From CAZJHX01 sp964545715 (lineage in GTDB: Bacteria > Myxococcota_A > UBA9042 > GCA-2863065), in assembly GCA_964545715.1 (NCBI GenBank), contig CAZJHX010000040.1, forward strand, positions 1 to 64,000: a DNA stretch of 64,000 bases, in the 5' to 3' direction. The translations under genes were made by a program, and so were the position numbers. How positions within the stretch are numbered: the stretch's first letter is position 1; the number at the start of each line of letters is the position of its first letter. The notes beneath the pieces are model-generated. The model ran no database searches and was not told where the DNA came from. It saw only the letters and a program-made list of their open reading frames with translations. This document shows, one piece after another, positions 61,528-64,000 of this stretch.

Positions 61528-62759
61528 GCTCCACTCCATTTCCCGGCCATGAGCATCCGGTGGTCGATGGGCAGCTCTTTTCCGCGCACGAGCAGGTTCC
61601 AATACATCCAGCGAAAGCCCAGCTTGCCCCAGTGGTTGACGTGGCTCTCCTCCAAGAGCGTGAACGGGCCGATGCCCGGCAGCGGAAAGCGTCCGGGCAG
61701 TGGCTCGGTGTCGTAGTTGAAGTCGATGAGGATCGCCTTGCCGTAGCCGGACTCGATGAAGCAGTTGGCGTGACCGTCAAACGCCCCGATCGGCTCCTTG
61801 CCGGCGATGTGTCGCAAGATGTTCTCGTGCAGCACTTCGGCTTGGAAATGGGCAACGGAGCCGGCCTTCGACGCGGGCAGATCGGTCGCGTCACCCAAAA
61901 CAAACACGTCTCGATGGTTCTTGGCCTGCAACGTGTGCTTGTCGGTGGGCACAAAGCCCGACTCATCGCCCATCTGTGAGGTCGTGATGGCCTCCGCGCC
62001 GAAGTGCAGGGGCACGGTCACCAGCAGGTCGTAGTCGAGCGCTCGCCCGTCGTACGAGGTCAGCTGCCGGCGTTGACCGTCAACCGCTTCGACCACGAAC
62101 TCCGTCTCCACGGCGATGCCGCGGTCTGCGAGCATGGTCCCGAAGGCGCGCGAGGCCACGGGTTTGGTAAACGCGCCGTCCAGGGGCGTGGCGTACACGA
62201 TCTCCACCCGGTCGCGCAGCCCGCGCTCGGTCAGGAAGGCCTCCGCCAAAAAGAGAAACCCCAGCGGCGCGACCGGGCATTTGATCGGCATGTCGGCCAC
62301 GTTCAGCACCAGACGGCCGCCCTTCCAGCCGTCCAGCTTCTCGGCCAGCGCGGTCGCACCCTCCAGCGTGTAGAAGTCGAAAGCGCTGTCCCGCCAGCCC
62401 TCGCCAGTCAGGCCGTCAGTGGCTTCGGGGGCCACGCGCGTGCCGGTTGCGATGATGAGCACGTCGTACGCCAGGCTCTCGCCGTCGGTAAAGTGCACGC
62501 GCTTGCCGTCCGGATCGATGCGATCGATCTCCGAGGTGTAGACGTGCACGCCTGAGTCGAAGAGCGTGCGCCTGGAGCGCTGAATCTCACCCGGCTGGGA
62601 GGCGCCGAACGGCACGAACAAGAGCCCCGGCTGGTAGAGATGGCGGTCGTCCCGGTCCACCACCGTCACGCGCCACTGGTCCGCCGGCAGCGCCCGCACC
62701 AGCTTATTAGCCATCATGGTCCCCGCGGTTCCGGCTCCGAGAATCACGAGCTGCTTCAT
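61524..62759 (-). CDS. Sulfide:quinone oxidoreductase-like FAD-dependent oxidoreductase
   Basis: ATG 62759 has GGAGG 7 bases upstream. 411 residues. The FAD-binding start is LVILGAGTAGTMMANKL. HLYQPGLLFVPFG and LIIATGTRVAPEA are typical of the SQR/FCSD family. The redox Cys site is IKCPVAPLGF, and the second dinucleotide segment ends VFVLGDATDLPASKAGS. The tail has CFIESGYGKAILIDFNY. It probably oxidises sulfide or a related thiol at the membrane, passing electrons to quinone and sulfur to the DsrE/TusE-like partners in this operon. The exact SQR type is not settled. Confidence 0.87.
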   Translation of the reverse strand: MKQLVILGAGTAGTMMANKLVRALPADQWRVTVVDRDDRHLYQPGLLFVPFGASQPGEIQRSRRTLFDSGVHVYTSEIDRIDPDGKRVHFTDGESLAYDVLIIATGTRVAPEATDGLTGEGWRDSAFDFYTLEGATALAEKLDGWKGGRLVLNVADMPIKCPVAPLGFLFLAEAFLTERGLRDRVEIVYATPLDGAFTKPVASRAFGTMLADRGIAVETEFVVEAVDGQRRQLTSYDGRALDYDLLVTVPLHFGAEAITTSQMGDESGFVPTDKHTLQAKNHRDVFVLGDATDLPASKAGSVAHFQAEVLHENILRHIAGKEPIGAFDGHANCFIESGYGKAILIDFNYDTEPLPGRFPLPGIGPFTLLEESHVNHWGKLGFRWMYWNLLVRGKELPIDHRMLMAGKWSGA

Positions 62760-62777
62760 GGTCGTACCTCCGATGCA

Positions 62778-62793
62778 ACCCCGTGTCTGGGGT
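62778..62793. other. Leader inverted repeat of the SQR operon
   Basis: ACCCC and GGGGT flank a 6-base spacer 20 bases upstream of the SQR-like ATG, just before its ribosome site. It could be an RNA stem affecting translation. Weak evidence. Confidence 0.3.
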
Positions 62794-62829
62794 CTCACAC
62801 AGGTAGAGCCGAGAGCCTCATGAAAGGGT

Positions 62830-62843
62830 GCACCAAAAGGTGC
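62830..62843. other. Inverted repeat in SQR operon leader
   Basis: A perfect repeat, GCACC and GGTGC around four A (plus strand), 71 bases before the SQR-like ATG. It could be a regulator site or a stem-loop after the upstream GFA gene. The T-run needed for a terminator is short. Confidence 0.35.
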
Positions 62844-62885
62844 GGTCGTCAGTACGCAGTCTGTCCCAGATCAGAGTCGGCGGAC

Positions 62886-63287
62886 TCAAGCCGGCGGAGC
62901 ACCCGGCCAACGCGGATGCTGCGGCGCTCCGCCCCCGATTTCGTAGTAGTCGCCCTTGTCCGCCACAAAGATGTGAATGGCGACCGCCGTATCCGTCGGC
63001 TGCTCAAACGCGCCCATGGCGACGCCGATCTTGTCGTGGTGCGGCGCGTCCCAGAACAGCGAGCTGCCGCAGGTGGCGCAAAAGCCGCGCCGGACGCGCT
63101 CCGATGACTGAAACCACGTGACCTGGTCCTCCCCGTGCAGGGTGAACCTGGTGCGCGGAACGTCCGTCGACACGAAGTAGTGTCCAGAGTGCTTGCGGCA
63201 CTGGGTGCAATGGCACGCGTCAGGTGGCGGCAGCGCCCCGTCGACCTGGAACGTGACGGCGCCGCAAAGACAGGATCCACTCGGCAT
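62886..63287 (-). CDS. GFA/CENP-V family protein (glutathione-dependent aldehyde-activating type)
   Basis: 133 residues. The start SGSCLCGAVTFQVDG and the Cys pattern CLC, CHCTQCRK and CATCGSSLF are the zinc ligands of the GFA (formaldehyde-activating) family. SERVRRGFCATCGS is the usual core motif. Members bind zinc and often bind S-hydroxymethyl-glutathione-type thiols, though most have unknown function. It lies 126 bp upstream of the SQR-like gene in the same direction. Confidence 0.9.
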   Translation of the reverse strand: MPSGSCLCGAVTFQVDGALPPPDACHCTQCRKHSGHYFVSTDVPRTRFTLHGEDQVTWFQSSERVRRGFCATCGSSLFWDAPHHDKIGVAMGAFEQPTDTAVAIHIFVADKGDYYEIGGGAPQHPRWPGAPPA

Positions 63288-63341
63288 GATGCCCCCCCGT
63301 TTGGTCGGGCCATAATAGCGACTGTGGCGTTCGATTGGGAC

Positions 63342-64000
63342 CTACAGCGGCGACGCCTGCCAGTAGGCATAGAAGCCCTCGTCCGCACTCTTCCACGCCA
63401 ATGCGGGCATGTGCTCCTGAAGCCAGCGGTAGAAATGGGGCCGCGAGCCGTCTGCGTCGACGACCCCATATTCCTCGGCCAGATCCCACGACGCGAAGAC
63501 GCGTCCGTTCTTGGCTGAGAGGTTCGTTTCGGCGGCAAGGGCGGCGACACATCGTCCGACAAACAGGGGCGTCTCCGACGCGGCAAACTCCTCGACCTTC
63601 TCCACCGCGTCGCGCCAATTGGCCTCGGTCACGCCCAGGTGATCCAACATCCACTCCGACCGAAGAAAGCCGGGTGTGACCGCCACGGCCGAGATATCGC
63701 GCTCTTTCAGCTCTTGCGACAGCGCGAACGCCATGCGGATGACCGTCGTCTTGACCATGTCGTAGAAGAAGTGGCCGCGATAGTAGTACCCGTCGCCGTC
63801 CGTGATCTCGAAGACGACCCCGCCCTCGCGCAACCGGCGGAGGCCGTAGTGGCTGGTGATGACGTGGGTCTTGATCGCGCGGTCGATCAAGGTGAGCCCG
63901 TTCTCGAGCTTTACCTCCCAGACCTTCTTTCCCCACTCGGTGAGATCGTCGCCGCCCCAGATGTCGTTGACCAGGATGTCGAACTCGCCGACCTGCTCGA
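63342..64000 (-). CDS. SDR-family oxidoreductase (5' end cut by window)
   Basis: The frame is open to the right edge, so the N-terminal nucleotide-binding part is missing. The visible 218 residues include DILVNDIWGGDDLTEW (the NNAG-type strand, varied here), the catalytic-area text GDGYYYRGHFFYDMVKTTV (Tyr and Lys of YxxxK) and VTPGFLRSEWMLDHLG. A DHRS1-type short-chain dehydrogenase is the closest match. The substrate is unknown. The stop is 54 bp from the GFA gene. Confidence 0.82.
   Translation of the reverse strand, partial: EQVGEFDILVNDIWGGDDLTEWGKKVWEVKLENGLTLIDRAIKTHVITSHYGLRRLREGGVVFEITDGDGYYYRGHFFYDMVKTTVIRMAFALSQELKERDISAVAVTPGFLRSEWMLDHLGVTEANWRDAVEKVEEFAASETPLFVGRCVAALAAETNLSAKNGRVFASWDLAEEYGVVDADGSRPHFYRWLQEHMPALAWKSADEGFYAYWQASPL

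Overview
This is a high-GC, gene-dense stretch of bacterial chromosome. The gene content suggests a Myxococcota-like (deltaproteobacterial) organism, probably from a draft or metagenome assembly. The clues are many lipoproteins with Asp/Pro-rich or Cys-rich linkers, tandem cytoplasmic Ser/Thr kinases, an FHA protein, a C25 caspase-fold peptidase, a DUF1501 Tat protein, tail-to-tail gene overlaps and ATGA/TGATG start-stop coupling at most same-strand junctions. Two runs of exactly 10 N (48113-48122, 61201-61210) are scaffold gaps, and the first ~45 bases are homopolymer-rich and doubtful. I see no rRNA, tRNA, CRISPR array, transposase or phage gene.

Left arm, minus strand, 14222 down to 1. First comes a three-gene coupled unit: a lipoprotein of the alkaline phosphatase superfamily with an apparently circularly permuted core, an unknown lipoprotein, and a C25 (gingipain-like) peptidase. 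A His-rich exported protein and a heavy-metal CzcCBA-type efflux operon follow (outer membrane factor, adaptor, RND pump, His-rich lipoprotein). A Cys-rich repeat lipoprotein and a truncated exported protein end the arm.

14281-20164, plus strand: TPR protein, GT-C-like membrane protein, PAS/GAF hybrid sensor histidine kinase and a single-domain response regulator, all overlapping or nearly so.

28162 down to 20182, minus strand: DUF1501 Tat protein, Cys-rich CXXCH lipoprotein, HpnN-like RND/MMPL exporter, MlaC/HpnM-like periplasmic lipid carrier and a second TolC-family protein. The last three look like a trans-envelope lipid route. A structured, relatively AT-rich intergenic region (28163-28473) lies upstream.

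28474-42112: a mixed section with an SUMF1-fold protein, fused ADP-forming acyl-CoA synthetase, GT-C-like membrane protein, a PPC-type lipoprotein, an FHA/PEGA-like/Cys-rich lipoprotein operon, a vWA lipoprotein and a 969-residue exported protein of unknown family.

42290-56361, plus strand: PyrD, PhoD, a METTL25-like methyltransferase, enoyl-CoA hydratase, Nudix CoA pyrophosphatase, two paralogous Ser/Thr kinases with matching N-terminal Cys motifs, an esterase-like lipoprotein, TetR with GNAT, a Na+/H+ antiporter fused to a PTS EIIA domain, and two small proteins.

56358-64000: a DTW-domain tRNA modification enzyme with a degenerate exonuclease-like C-terminal domain, GNAT-SRPBCC and tandem-GNAT proteins, GST, and a compact sulfur-trafficking operon (sulfide:quinone oxidoreductase-like, DUF1641 apparently fused to a TusE/DsrC-like domain, DsrE-like). 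A GFA-type protein and a truncated SDR follow.
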